64,000 nt of DNA, from positions 2,046,001 to 2,110,000 of the forward strand of contig NZ_VOQS01000003.1 in assembly GCF_007995085.1 (NCBI RefSeq), in the 5' to 3' direction. Made by a program: the position numbers and the translations under genes. Of this stretch, positions 53,673-61,996 are shown piece by piece. The stretch comes from Paraburkholderia azotifigens. GTDB taxonomy: Bacteria; Pseudomonadota; Gammaproteobacteria; Burkholderiales; Burkholderiaceae. The notes beneath the pieces are model-generated. The model had not been told where the DNA came from. It made no database searches and saw only the letters and a list, made by a program, of their open reading frames with translations. The stretch's first letter is position 1. Every line of letters starts with the position of its first letter.

Positions 53673-55316
53673 TCAGGTCAATGCGAGCTGCACGACCTTC
53701 ACGATCACGAGTGCAACGGCCACCACCAGATAGCCGCGCAACGCGCTCATCCAGATGCGGCGCGGCAATGTCATCACGGGCCTCGGCAGCGTGTCGAGCG
53801 GCGGTGTGCGCCAGGTCATGCGTTCGGCCTTGCTGATCGCGGGGGCGCTCTCCGTGGCCGGCGTTCCGCGCAGACGGCGCAGCGCGGTCGCCACCACGAG
53901 CGCGACCACGGCGAGCAGCGTGCCGCCCGCGAGAATCTCGATGATCGCGTGTCCGCTGATGTCCGGATACACCACCGATGCCGTCAGCACGACGGACAGC
54001 AGCACCAGCGCCCACACGACGGCGCCCGTGAACAGGTTCAGCCCTTTCGAGTTGACCCACGGCCCGAGCACCGCGCGATCGTTGCACAGCAGAAGCAGGA
54101 ACACGGTTGCGCTCGGCAGCAGCACGCCCGCGAGCGTCTGCACGGCTTCCGTCAGCAGGCCGAGCGGGCTGCCCGGAATGAGCACGAGTCCCGCCGCCGC
54201 TGCGACGATCCCGAAGTACACGAGATAGAAACCCTTCGCGTCGGCGACACCGCGATGCAGCGAGTGACGGATCTTGAACACGTCGCCGATTGCATAAGCC
54301 GTAGACAGCGACACGGCCGCCGCGCCGATGATGCACGCGTCGATCAGCGCAATCGCGAACAGCACGGCAGGCGTGCGGCCCGCATACTTTTCGAGGCCCG
54401 CGATCACGCCGCCTGCATCGGAGAACTGGCCGAATTCCGGCTTGCCGCCGAACAGCGCCGCGCTGAACGAGATCATCGCGATTGCGCCGATCAGCACGAA
54501 CACGATGCCGATCCACAAGTCCGCCTTCTCGTACTTCATGAAGCGCGGCGTGATGCGCTTGTCGATCACATAGCTTTGCTGGAAGAACAACTGCCACGGC
54601 GCGACAGTGGTGCCGACGATACCGATCACGAGCAGCATCACGTCCGACAGCTTCGCGTGTGCGGGCCATGCGGGCATGAACAGATGCTGCGTCATCTGCG
54701 AGACGGGCGGGTGGATGGTCACGAGCACGGGCACGAGCAGCAGGCTCAGCAGACACAGCACGATCGCAAAGCGCTCGAAGCGTTTGAAGTCTCCCGTGCT
54801 GACGGCCGCCATCGTCAGCGCGGCCGCGATGCACACGCCCGCCACCTTCGATACGCCGAAGAAGTCGAGCACGAACGTAATGCCGATGAATTCGGTGACG
54901 ATGGTCAACGCGTTGAGTATGAACAGATCGACGACGCTGAACGCGCCCCAGAACTTGCCGAAGCGTTCGAAGATCAGGCGCGCATGACCGACGCCCGTCA
55001 CGGCGCCGAGACGCAGCACCATTTCCTGATTCACGTACAGCACGGGCACGAGCAGCAGCAGCGTCCACAACAAGGTGGTGCTGTAGTTCTGTCCGGCTTG
55101 CGTGTAGGTGCCGAAGGCGCCCGCGTCGTTATCGCCGACCATCACGATGAGGCCGGGTCCGACAATCGCGAGCAGTGTGCGCAGACGCGCGCCCCAGCTG
55201 TTGCGCGGGGCGGTGTCGTGATGCGCGATCGTGCCGAGCGCGCCGCGGATGTCGCCGACATGCGCGTCGTCGAGAACGGCGGAGCGCGTCGGCAGTGCTT
55301 GTGGTGGCGTTGCCAT
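53673..55316 (-). CDS. NRAMP-family divalent metal transporter, divergent type
   Basis: A 547-residue membrane protein with 11-12 helices and a 45-residue polar N-terminus. Helix 1 has G-P-G-L-I-V-M-V-G-D-N-D-A-G-A: the canonical D-P-G-N of NRAMP is D-A-G-A (Asp64 kept). Helix 6 has G-T-T-V-A-P-W-Q (Ala239, Trp241), where Mn/Fe transporters have A-T-V-M-P-H. Loss of the metal-binding Met and Asn is a feature expected of NRAMP-related proteins with other cargo such as Mg2+. It has a GGGAG site before ATG 55316 and follows a 67-codon ORF by two bases. A further short Asp/Pro-rich ORF lies upstream. Confidence 0.85.
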   Translation of the reverse strand: MATPPQALPTRSAVLDDAHVGDIRGALGTIAHHDTAPRNSWGARLRTLLAIVGPGLIVMVGDNDAGAFGTYTQAGQNYSTTLLWTLLLLVPVLYVNQEMVLRLGAVTGVGHARLIFERFGKFWGAFSVVDLFILNALTIVTEFIGITFVLDFFGVSKVAGVCIAAALTMAAVSTGDFKRFERFAIVLCLLSLLLVPVLVTIHPPVSQMTQHLFMPAWPAHAKLSDVMLLVIGIVGTTVAPWQLFFQQSYVIDKRITPRFMKYEKADLWIGIVFVLIGAIAMISFSAALFGGKPEFGQFSDAGGVIAGLEKYAGRTPAVLFAIALIDACIIGAAAVSLSTAYAIGDVFKIRHSLHRGVADAKGFYLVYFGIVAAAAGLVLIPGSPLGLLTEAVQTLAGVLLPSATVFLLLLCNDRAVLGPWVNSKGLNLFTGAVVWALVLLSVVLTASVVYPDISGHAIIEILAGGTLLAVVALVVATALRRLRGTPATESAPAISKAERMTWRTPPLDTLPRPVMTLPRRIWMSALRGYLVVAVALVIVKVVQLALT

Positions 55317-55318
55317 TG

Positions 55319-55522
55319 TTATTCTCCCTTGAACGGATATAGGTCGAATGATTTCCGTTTTGCCGCGCTGCGCTTTCCGAGCAGGGCGGCGGCGATGCTG
55401 TGCAGCTTGTGTGCGAGCGTGGCGGGTACGGCGCGGCGCTCGTGTTTCAGCGAAAGAAGCGCGTCATAGTGCGCGCGTGCTTCGCGGGTTTGCGGCAAGG
55501 TCGAAAGAAGCAGGAAGTACAT
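55319..55522 (-). CDS. Small hypothetical protein upstream of the NRAMP gene
   Basis: A 67-residue basic protein from ATG 55522 with a CGGAGAA site. It starts hydrophobic (M-Y-F-L-L-L-S-T-L-P-Q-T) and continues helical and Arg/Lys/Ala-rich, ending S-F-D-L-Y-P-F-K-G-E. Its stop lies two bases before the NRAMP start, so the genes are coupled. No family was recognised. It is either a small partner of the transporter or a leader ORF. Confidence 0.6.
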   Translation of the reverse strand: MYFLLLSTLPQTREARAHYDALLSLKHERRAVPATLAHKLHSIAAALLGKRSAAKRKSFDLYPFKGE

Positions 55523-55609
55523 ATCGGTTCTCCGGCACGAAGTCTCGTGCATGCGAGGCGGCAAGCGCCGGAGAGTCGATGGAATCGAGCAGCCGTCGGC
55601 TTGCGTGCC

Positions 55610-55663
55610 TCAGTTCGTTAAAGGCATGTCGGGGTTCGAGGCGTGACTGTCACTGTCGGGCAT
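55610..55663 (-). CDS. 17-codon leader-like ORF upstream of the NRAMP operon
   Basis: ATG 55663 is preceded by CGGGAG at the right spacing and encodes M-P-D-S-D-S-H-A-S-N-P-D-M-P-L-T-N before a stop. The Pro/Asp-dense N-terminus resembles the ribosome-destabilising start of Mg-sensing leader peptides such as MgtL, but the sequence itself is not homologous. It ends 87 bases before the next start codon, leaving room for alternative RNA structures. It is too short for codon statistics, so it is a candidate only. Confidence 0.35.
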   Translation of the reverse strand: MPDSDSHASNPDMPLTN

Positions 55664-56303
55664 GGCGGCTCCCGGTTAATGGGTAAAACGCATCGCGATC
55701 TGCGATACGCACGTCGGTATCAACGCGCGGCCTGGGACGCTTCGAATATTCGCAACGGCAAGCGACGTCAAGCGAAGGCATGAGCGCATGCGTACGCACA
55801 CGCGGACACACGCGAAACGTAACCGCGACAGCGGCTGCGATCACGCGCGAACGCGCGGCGCGCACACGGCGTTCAAACCGATGGCGCTAAAACAGGATGC
55901 ACGAGGGATGAAACTGCGACGCGCACCGTCTGCCTGCTGGCAAGACGGCGGCTAATGAGGAAGGCGCGGACGTCTTGCCGTTCAGGCGGCGAAACTGTTC
56001 GAAAACGTACTACTGCAACTGTCCAAGGCAACGCCCCTCAAATTTCGAGATAAGAGAATTTTATGCCCGCGCGCAAGCCCGAGTCAATGAACTTTCTTAA
56101 GCAGAACCGAAATGTGCGGGGCAGCGCACATCGGCTGTCGGATGACGCCCACAAACGGTTCGCTGCGCTTTTCTACAGGCTCTTTCTATACTGGATTGAG
56201 CCGCGAATACGGGTCGTGCGTTCCCGATACGTCCGACCATTCATCCGGCTTTCAGATCGCCCGCAAGCAGCCAACGACCACATGGCGATCACAGGAGGGA
56301 GAC
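55664..56303. other. Long divergent intergenic region before kup
   Basis: 640 bp between the NRAMP leader ORF and kup. It must contain both promoters. A purine/pyrimidine-skewed stretch rich in CGCACACGCG-like words lies at 55,790-55,870 and a more AT-rich part at 55,990-56,070. In-frame extension of kup to 56,112 is possible but lacks a signal. No clear riboswitch consensus was recognised. Confidence 0.45.
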
Positions 56304-58226
56304 ATGAGCCTGTCAGCCACGCATCCCGGCGCGGATTCCATCGGCGCGCCTGCGCCGCACAAGCCGGCGCTCCGTTCGCTGGCGCTTGCCGCACTGGGCG
56401 TCGTCTATGGCGATATCGGCACGAGTCCGCTGTACACGCTGCAGACCGTGTTCGAGCCGTCGAGCGGATTGCTGCTCACCCCGCTGAACGTGATCGGCAT
56501 CGTCTCGCTGATCTTCTGGTCGCTTACCGTCGTCGTGTCGCTCAAGTATGTGGCGCTGATCCTGCGCGCGAACAATCACGGCGAGGGCGGCATCATGGCG
56601 CTGCTCGCGCTGGCGGCGTCGTCGGTGGCGAGCCGGCCGAGGCTGCGGCACGCGCTGCTGATCGTCGGTGTGATGGGCGCGTCGCTCTTCTACGGCGACA
56701 GCATCATCACGCCCGCGATTTCCGTGCTCAGCGCCGTCGAAGGGCTCGAAGTCGCCGCGCCGTTTCTCAAGACCTGCGTGATACCCGTCACGCTGATCGC
56801 GCTCGTCACGCTGTTCGTGATGCAGAAGCACGGCACGTCGGGCATCGGCGCGGTGTTCGGGCCCGTGATGGTCGTGTGGTTCGTCGTGCTGGCCGTGGTG
56901 GGCGTGACCAACGTGGTCGCCGCGCCCGCGATTCTTGCCGCGCTCGATCCGCTCGCCGGTCTCGCGTTCTGCCTGCGTCACGAGTGGCTCGCGTTCGTCG
57001 CGCTGGGCGCTGTCGTGCTGTCACTGACGGGCGCCGAGGCGCTGTATGCCGACATGGGCCACTTCGGCGCGCGGCCGATCCGTATCACATGGTTCGGTCT
57101 CGTGTTTCCCGCGCTCGCGCTGAACTATCTCGGCCAGGGCGCGCTGCTGATTTCGAATCCCGCCGCGGTGCAGAATCCGTTCTACCGGCTCTTTCCGCAA
57201 TGGGCGCTGTATCCGATGATCGTGCTCGCGACGGTCGCCACCGTGATCGCGTCGCAAGCCGTGATTTCCGGTACTTACTCGATGACCAAGCAGGCGATGC
57301 AGCTCGGCTTCCTGCCGCGCATGAATGTCGTCTACACGTCGGAGAAGGAGATCGGCCAGATCTATGTGCCCGGCATCAACTGGACGCTGCTTGCCGCCGT
57401 GGTCGCGGCCGTGCTCGGCTTCGGCTCGTCGACGGCGCTCGGCTCCGCATACGGCATCGCGGTGACGGGCACGATGTTGATCACGACGCTGCTGACTTTC
57501 TTCGTCGTGCGCTACGCGTGGCATTACAACTGGGCGCTGTGCGTGTTCGCGACGGCGTTCTTCTTCGTGATCGACGCGACGTTCTTTTCGGCGAATCTGC
57601 TGAAGATCGTCGAAGGCGGCTGGTTCCCGCTGCTGATCGGCTTCGTGATGTTCACGATCATGGCGACGTGGGGGCGCGGCTGGGAGATCATGCTCGCGGA
57701 GGCGCGCGCGCGAGCGGGCACGATGCCGCTCAAGACCTATCTGGAGAAACTGGTGGCGCGCGAGCCCGTGCGGGTCGGCGGCACGGCGATCTTTCTGACG
57801 CCGAATCCCGACAGCGTGCCGCATGCGCTCGTCAACAACCTGATCCACAATCATGTGCTCCATAAACGCGTGGTGTTCCTCACTGTGAACAACGACGAGA
57901 TACCGTGGGTCGACGAGAACGAACGCGTCAGTCTGACGACGGTATGCGAGGGCTGCTATCAGCTCACGATCCGCTACGGTTTCAAGGACGAAGTCGATTT
58001 GCCGAAAGCCCTTGCGACGGCGAAGTCGCTCGGCCTCGATGTCGAACCGGATGAGGCGTCGTACTTCCTGAGCCGCGCGACCGTCGTGCCGACGCCGGGC
58101 GCGGGCATGGCGATGTGGCGCGAGCGGCTTTTCGCCGTGATGCTGCACAACGTCGGCAACGTGGCCGCCTATTTCAAGCTGCCTGCGAATCGCGTGATCG
58201 AAGTCGGCGCGCGCGTGGAGATCTGA
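56304..58226 (+). CDS. kup: Low-affinity potassium transporter Kup
   Basis: A 640-residue protein from ATG 56304 with a near-perfect AGGAGGGAG site. It has 12 predicted helices and the KUP signatures [16 protein letters not shown] in helix 1 and [19 protein letters not shown] in helix 3. [10 protein letters not shown] and a cytosolic C-terminal domain of about 150 residues follow. It imports K+ with protons across the inner membrane. Its stop is followed after only two bases by the nitrile hydratase alpha gene, so the two functions appear co-transcribed. Confidence 0.95.
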   Translation: MSLSATHPGADSIGAPAPHKPALRSLALAALGVVYGDIGTSPLYTLQTVFEPSSGLLLTPLNVIGIVSLIFWSLTVVVSLKYVALILRANNHGEGGIMALLALAASSVASRPRLRHALLIVGVMGASLFYGDSIITPAISVLSAVEGLEVAAPFLKTCVIPVTLIALVTLFVMQKHGTSGIGAVFGPVMVVWFVVLAVVGVTNVVAAPAILAALDPLAGLAFCLRHEWLAFVALGAVVLSLTGAEALYADMGHFGARPIRITWFGLVFPALALNYLGQGALLISNPAAVQNPFYRLFPQWALYPMIVLATVATVIASQAVISGTYSMTKQAMQLGFLPRMNVVYTSEKEIGQIYVPGINWTLLAAVVAAVLGFGSSTALGSAYGIAVTGTMLITTLLTFFVVRYAWHYNWALCVFATAFFFVIDATFFSANLLKIVEGGWFPLLIGFVMFTIMATWGRGWEIMLAEARARAGTMPLKTYLEKLVAREPVRVGGTAIFLTPNPDSVPHALVNNLIHNHVLHKRVVFLTVNNDEIPWVDENERVSLTTVCEGCYQLTIRYGFKDEVDLPKALATAKSLGLDVEPDEASYFLSRATVVPTPGAGMAMWRERLFAVMLHNVGNVAAYFKLPANRVIEVGARVEI

Positions 58227-58228
58227 CG

Positions 58229-58894
58229 ATGACGCATGATGCCTCCCACCAGCACGGACATTCGCACGATCACGAAGGCAGCGAACTGCCGGAGATGGAT
58301 CTGCGCGTGCGCGCGCTGGAATCGCTGCTGATCGAAAAGGGTTACGTCGATCCCAGGGCGCTCGACGTGCTGATCGACACCTACGAGCACAAGGTCGGTC
58401 CGCGCAACGGCGCACGCGTGGTCGCGAAGGCGTGGTGCGATCCTGCGTTTCGCCGGCGGCTGCTCGACGACGCGACTGCTGCGATCGCGTCGCTCGGCTT
58501 CACGGGACGGCAGGGCGAGCATATGGTCGCGCTGGAGAACACGAAGGTCGTGCACAACATGGTCGTGTGCACGCTGTGTTCGTGTTACCCGTGGCCTGTG
58601 CTGGGTTTGCCGCCCATCTGGTACAAGTCCGCGCCGTATCGCTCGCGCGCCGTGATCGATCCGCGCGGCGTGCTCGGCGAATTTGGCGTCACGCTGCCGG
58701 AAAACACGGAGATCCGCGTCTGGGATTCGACGGCGGAAGTGCGCTATCTCGTGCTGCCGATGCGTCCGCCCGGCACTGACGCGCTGAGCGAAGACGAACT
58801 CGCCGATCTCGTCACGCGCGATTCGATGATCGGCACGGGCCTTGCGCTCGCGCCGCATACGGCGAAGCAGTCGGCGAGTGGAGGCCAGCCATGA
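58229..58894 (+). CDS. nthA: Cobalt-type nitrile hydratase, alpha subunit
   Basis: A 221-residue alpha subunit. The metal centre V-C-T-L-C-S-C (Cys114, Cys117, Ser118, Cys119) has Thr at position 2, the signature of cobalt rather than iron enzymes (which have Ser). The [18 protein letters not shown] region follows as usual. The N-terminus is unusually His-rich ([14 protein letters not shown], six His in 15), possibly for metal capture. It hydrates nitriles to amides together with the beta subunit. ATG 58229 is two bases after the kup stop. No amidase is in the window. Confidence 0.93.
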   Translation: MTHDASHQHGHSHDHEGSELPEMDLRVRALESLLIEKGYVDPRALDVLIDTYEHKVGPRNGARVVAKAWCDPAFRRRLLDDATAAIASLGFTGRQGEHMVALENTKVVHNMVVCTLCSCYPWPVLGLPPIWYKSAPYRSRAVIDPRGVLGEFGVTLPENTEIRVWDSTAEVRYLVLPMRPPGTDALSEDELADLVTRDSMIGTGLALAPHTAKQSASGGQP

Positions 58895-59556
58895 ACGGCG
58901 CGCAAGACATGGGTGGCATGCAGTCGTTCGGTCCTGTCGTGCCCGAAGCCGGCGAGCCGTATTTCCACGCAGACTGGGAGCGCCACGCGCTCGCGTTGAC
59001 GATTGCGATGGGCGCGACGGGCACATGGAACATCGACATGTCGCGCGCCGCGCGCGAAAGCCTGCCGCCCGCGCAGTATCTGGCGAGCAGCTACTATCAG
59101 ATCTGGTTCGCCGGGCTGTGCAAGCTGCTGATCGAAACGGGGCTCGCGACAGCCGATGAAATCGACAGCGGCGCTTCGCAGCAGGCCGCCGCTTCAGTGA
59201 CGCGCGTGCTGGCCGCCGACCAGGTCGAGACGATGCTGTTTAGCGGCAGTCCGGCGTCGCGACCTGCCCCGCGTCCGGCGCGCTTTGCCGTCGGCGATGC
59301 AGTGCGCACGCTGATGCTCAATCCGTCGACACACACGCGCCTGCCGCGCTATTGCCGGGGCAGGCGCGGCCAGATCGTCGCCGTGCACGGCGCGCATGTG
59401 TTTCCCGATTCGAACGCGGTCGGACGCGGCGAAGATCCGCAATGGCTGTACACGGTGCGGTTCGATGCCGTCGAATTGTGGGGCGAGGACACGACGGCGT
59501 CGTCGGTGTGCACCGATTGCTGGGAGCCGTATCTCGAAGCGGACGACGCGGCATGA
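58891..59556 (+). CDS. nthB: Nitrile hydratase, beta subunit
   Basis: A 221-residue beta subunit beginning [16 protein letters not shown], the conserved beta-subunit start. It then has [13 protein letters not shown] and, at the C-terminus, the SH3-like barrel F-A-V-G-D-A-V-R-T... [13 protein letters not shown]... [15 protein letters not shown]. The two conserved arginines that touch the cobalt centre are present in R-E-S/R-L-P-R-Y type positions. It overlaps both neighbours by ATGA. Confidence 0.93.
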   Translation: MNGAQDMGGMQSFGPVVPEAGEPYFHADWERHALALTIAMGATGTWNIDMSRAARESLPPAQYLASSYYQIWFAGLCKLLIETGLATADEIDSGASQQAAASVTRVLAADQVETMLFSGSPASRPAPRPARFAVGDAVRTLMLNPSTHTRLPRYCRGRRGQIVAVHGAHVFPDSNAVGRGEDPQWLYTVRFDAVELWGEDTTASSVCTDCWEPYLEADDAA

Positions 59557-59930
59557 GCGAGCCGCCTCTTACAGTGACGGAATCGCGAGCGTTGCTCGAT
59601 GCGCTGCCCGGCTTGCCGCGCGACGGCGCCGGTCCGGTGTTCGCCGCGCCGTGGCAGGCGGCTGCGTTCGCGATGACGCTCGCGCTGCACGAGCGCGGCG
59701 TGTTCACGTGGCCGGAATGGGCCGCGGCGCTGGCCGATGCGATCCGCGACGCACAGGCGCAGGGCGACCCCGATCGCGGCGATACCTACTACGCGCACTG
59801 GCTGACGGCGCTCGAACGGATTGCGACGGCCAAAGGCTGCGTGACGCGCGACGGGCTGAGCGAGCGCCGGGACGCGTGGGACGCGGCGGCGCGCCGCACA
59901 CCGCACGGTCAGCCGATCGAACTGGATTGA
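59553..59930 (+). CDS. Nitrile hydratase accessory (activator) protein
   Basis: A 125-residue homologue of the beta-subunit N-terminus. P-V-F-A-A-P-W-Q-A-A-A-F-A-M-T-L-A-L-H-E-R-G-V-F-T-W-P-E-W-A near residues 28-57 and D-T-Y-Y-A-H-W-L-T-A-L-E-R near 77-89 are hallmarks of the P14K/NhlE-type accessory protein. That protein inserts cobalt into the alpha subunit by subunit swapping. Translational coupling (ATGA at 59553) with the beta gene fits an alpha-beta-activator operon. No cobalt importer gene follows. Confidence 0.88.
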   Translation: MSEPPLTVTESRALLDALPGLPRDGAGPVFAAPWQAAAFAMTLALHERGVFTWPEWAAALADAIRDAQAQGDPDRGDTYYAHWLTALERIATAKGCVTRDGLSERRDAWDAAARRTPHGQPIELD

Positions 59931-59954
59931 ACGCCGCCCGTCGTCACCGAACCG

Positions 59955-60101
59955 TCATTGCGTGACGGGATCCTTGTCGGGTGGACCTTCGGGGCGCTGC
60001 GGCTCGTCGTTGTGATGACCCGGCGACGGCGGCGTCAGCGGATCGCCCTCGGGGTCGCGCGTCGGATCGGCGTGCGGGTCGGGAATCGGACTGGTGTGCA
60101 T
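59955..60101 (-). CDS. Small Pro/Asp-rich hypothetical protein
   Basis: A 48-residue peptide from ATG 60101 with GAGG upstream. It is almost entirely P, D, E, H and T (D-P-H-A-D-P-T-R-D-P-E-G-D-P-L-T-P-P-S-P-G-H-H), without hydrophobic core and clearly disordered. Similar short D-P-rich proteins are annotated in Burkholderiaceae (recalled). Convergent to the nitrile hydratase operon; function unknown. Confidence 0.5.
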   Translation of the reverse strand: MHTSPIPDPHADPTRDPEGDPLTPPSPGHHNDEPQRPEGPPDKDPVTQ

Positions 60102-60257
60102 GGTGTGACCTCGTGGCGATGTGGCCGATCTCGTGCGTGCCGCAATCGGCGGTGGACGCGGTCGCGCTGCTCTGTCGGCGAGGTATGAAGCGTCCTGCAT
60201 TCACTAGCGTAGGCGATGGCCGCGAAGACTGCTGGCCCGATCGCCTGCGACGGCCGT

Positions 60258-60974
60258 TCAATATCCCGGTTTGCGCGCCGGCTTGCGGCCGACGGCGAGG
60301 CGCCAGTAGCGCTCGGCGGCGAACACGTCGTCGCAGCCGTGCGGTCCGAACGCGCGCAACTGGCTTTCGTAGGCGGACACCGCCTCGCGTTTGAGCAGAA
60401 TCTGGCGCTCCCGGTCGAGGGCATGATCGGCCGACGGGCTCGCCGGCGTCGCGACGATGCCGCGCCCGGCCAGATCGATCAGCCGCTGCTGCACGAGCCC
60501 GGGCATCGGCCGGTAGATCGCTTCTTCGTACGCGAACCATTCCAGGTGCGACATGCGCGGCAGGATCTCGCAGCACGCTTCGTACACGCGGCCGTGATCG
60601 TCGTGAAAGAGACCGAGCGGCATCAGCAGCGTGTTGGCCGTCGAGCCGTAGATGGCTTCTTCCAGCGCGGCGGCGAGCTTGCCGATCGACGGCGAATCGC
60701 CGTATTGCGCGTCGCGAAATGGCAGCCGCACGGGGATCGCGTCGAGCACGGAGAGCGCGTTGTTGTCTTCGACGGTGCGCGCGCGGATCGATTCGTACGC
60801 GCCCGCGAAGCCTGCCTTTTCGTCCCAGACAGTCTGCAGGTCCTGCTCGGGCGGCGCGGCGAACACGGTGCAGACGGCGGCGTCGGGATGTGCGGCGAGC
60901 AGCGCGCCGCAGCCGAAAACGGCGTCGTCGAAGTGCGGCGACACGATAAAAAGACGCGGGCTGGTTTCGCTCAT
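60258..60974 (-). CDS. PIG-L family deacetylase
   Basis: A 238-residue LmbE-like protein from ATG 60974 (M-S-E-T-S-P-R-L-F-I). Motif S-P-H-F-D-D-A-V-F-G-C-G near residues 12-23 gives the zinc ligands H and DD, and a further His lies in F-H-D-D-H-G-R-V-Y near 124. The family removes N-acetyl groups from GlcNAc-type sugars or acts on related conjugates. A long in-frame upstream extension to 61160 lacks a ribosome site and is rejected. It stands alone. Confidence 0.85.
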   Translation of the reverse strand: MSETSPRLFIVSPHFDDAVFGCGALLAAHPDAAVCTVFAAPPEQDLQTVWDEKAGFAGAYESIRARTVEDNNALSVLDAIPVRLPFRDAQYGDSPSIGKLAAALEEAIYGSTANTLLMPLGLFHDDHGRVYEACCEILPRMSHLEWFAYEEAIYRPMPGLVQQRLIDLAGRGIVATPASPSADHALDRERQILLKREAVSAYESQLRAFGPHGCDDVFAAERYWRLAVGRKPARKPGY

Positions 60975-61196
60975 GAGATCCTGGGCTGAATGCGGGATGA
61001 GTCGTCCGGCGACAGGCTGCGGAGGCTTGGGCGGCACAAATCTGGCGCAGTGCATCGTGGACAGCTTAGACCAACGACGCGAAGCGTGCCCGGTGGTTTT
61101 GTCGCGCCGCAGCAGCGTGCAAACGGCGTGCCTGACGGGCGTCGCCATTCGACGATTCAAGCGCGCGGGAGTTTCAGAAGCGTGAGCGTCTGGCGA

Positions 61197-61784
61197 CTAG
61201 ACGTTGCGCAGGTCGTTGGGCGTATCGACGTCGCTGAGCACGCCTTGATCGTCGACGTCGATCCGCGTGATGGCGTGTGTCGCCAAGAGGGCGCGCGCGC
61301 CTGTGTCGCCGTCGAGGGCGGCCAGCGCGTCGCGATATTCGATGCCGAAGCCGACGGGATGGCCGCGTTGTCCCTGATAGTACGGCGCGACGATGGACGC
61401 ACCGCCGTCGACTGCGCGCGCGACGGCTTCGATGGTCGGCGTGGCGATGCGGGGCATATCGGCGAGGGCGACGATCCAGCCGTCCGAATCGTCGCTCGCC
61501 TGGATACCGGCGGCGAGGCTCGCGCCCATGCCTCGCTGGGCGTCGGCGGAGAAGATCACGTGACAGCCGGCGTCGTTTAGCACACGGGCGAGCAGTTCGG
61601 AGCCGGGGCGCACGATCGCGATGACATGGGGCACGACGAGCAGCAGCCGGTGGGCGGATTCGTATGCGACGGGCGTGCCGTCGGGCAGACGGGCGAGGAG
61701 CTTGTTGTGGATGCCCTCCGGGTCGAAGCGCGATCCGTAGCCGGCGGCGAGCAGGACGCCGGTGGCGAGCGAGGCGTAAGGCAT
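61197..61784 (-). CDS. MobA/MocA-like nucleotidyltransferase
   Basis: A 195-residue NTP-transferase from ATG 61784. N-terminal G-V-L-L-A-A-G-Y-G-S-R-F is the nucleotide loop, A-L-A-D-M-P-R-I carries the metal Asp, G-H-P-V-G-F and D-V-D-T-P-N-D-L-R close the fold. This is the pattern of molybdenum-cofactor cytidylyl/guanylyltransferase-like MocA proteins. The C-terminal end of a molybdopterin dehydrogenase lies upstream on the same strand, so it probably matures the cofactor for that enzyme, now separated from it by a repeat element and an insertion sequence. Confidence 0.85.
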   Translation of the reverse strand: MPYASLATGVLLAAGYGSRFDPEGIHNKLLARLPDGTPVAYESAHRLLLVVPHVIAIVRPGSELLARVLNDAGCHVIFSADAQRGMGASLAAGIQASDDSDGWIVALADMPRIATPTIEAVARAVDGGASIVAPYYQGQRGHPVGFGIEYRDALAALDGDTGARALLATHAITRIDVDDQGVLSDVDTPNDLRNV

Positions 61785-61996
61785 GGGAGGCACCAGGGGG
61801 AGGGTGGCTTGATTGTGCGGTGCAACTGGAGTGGTTTGCAAGCTCTTCGCTTTTTTTGTCTGCGACGCAGTCGCCATTCCTGGTTTTTTGCTTTTTGCTT
61901 TTGGCTGGCTGGCATCCGCGTATTCGTATCGGTGCTGCAGGCGTTGCCCCTGTGCGGGGCGGCACTTACTTTCTTTGCCGCCGCAAAGAAAGTAAG

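Noticed and set aside
53538..55469. 643-codon plus-strand ORF opposite the NRAMP gene
   Set aside because: Gln/His/Arg-rich shadow translation; the minus strand has transmembrane helices and family motifs.
55523..56303. A metal riboswitch (yybP-ykoY or M-box) upstream of the NRAMP gene
   Set aside because: I could not find the conserved core of either class by eye; a covariance-model search would be needed.
56063..57865. 600-codon plus-strand ORF overlapping kup in another frame
   Set aside because: Kup is coding by motif and length; the alternative is Arg-rich with no pattern.
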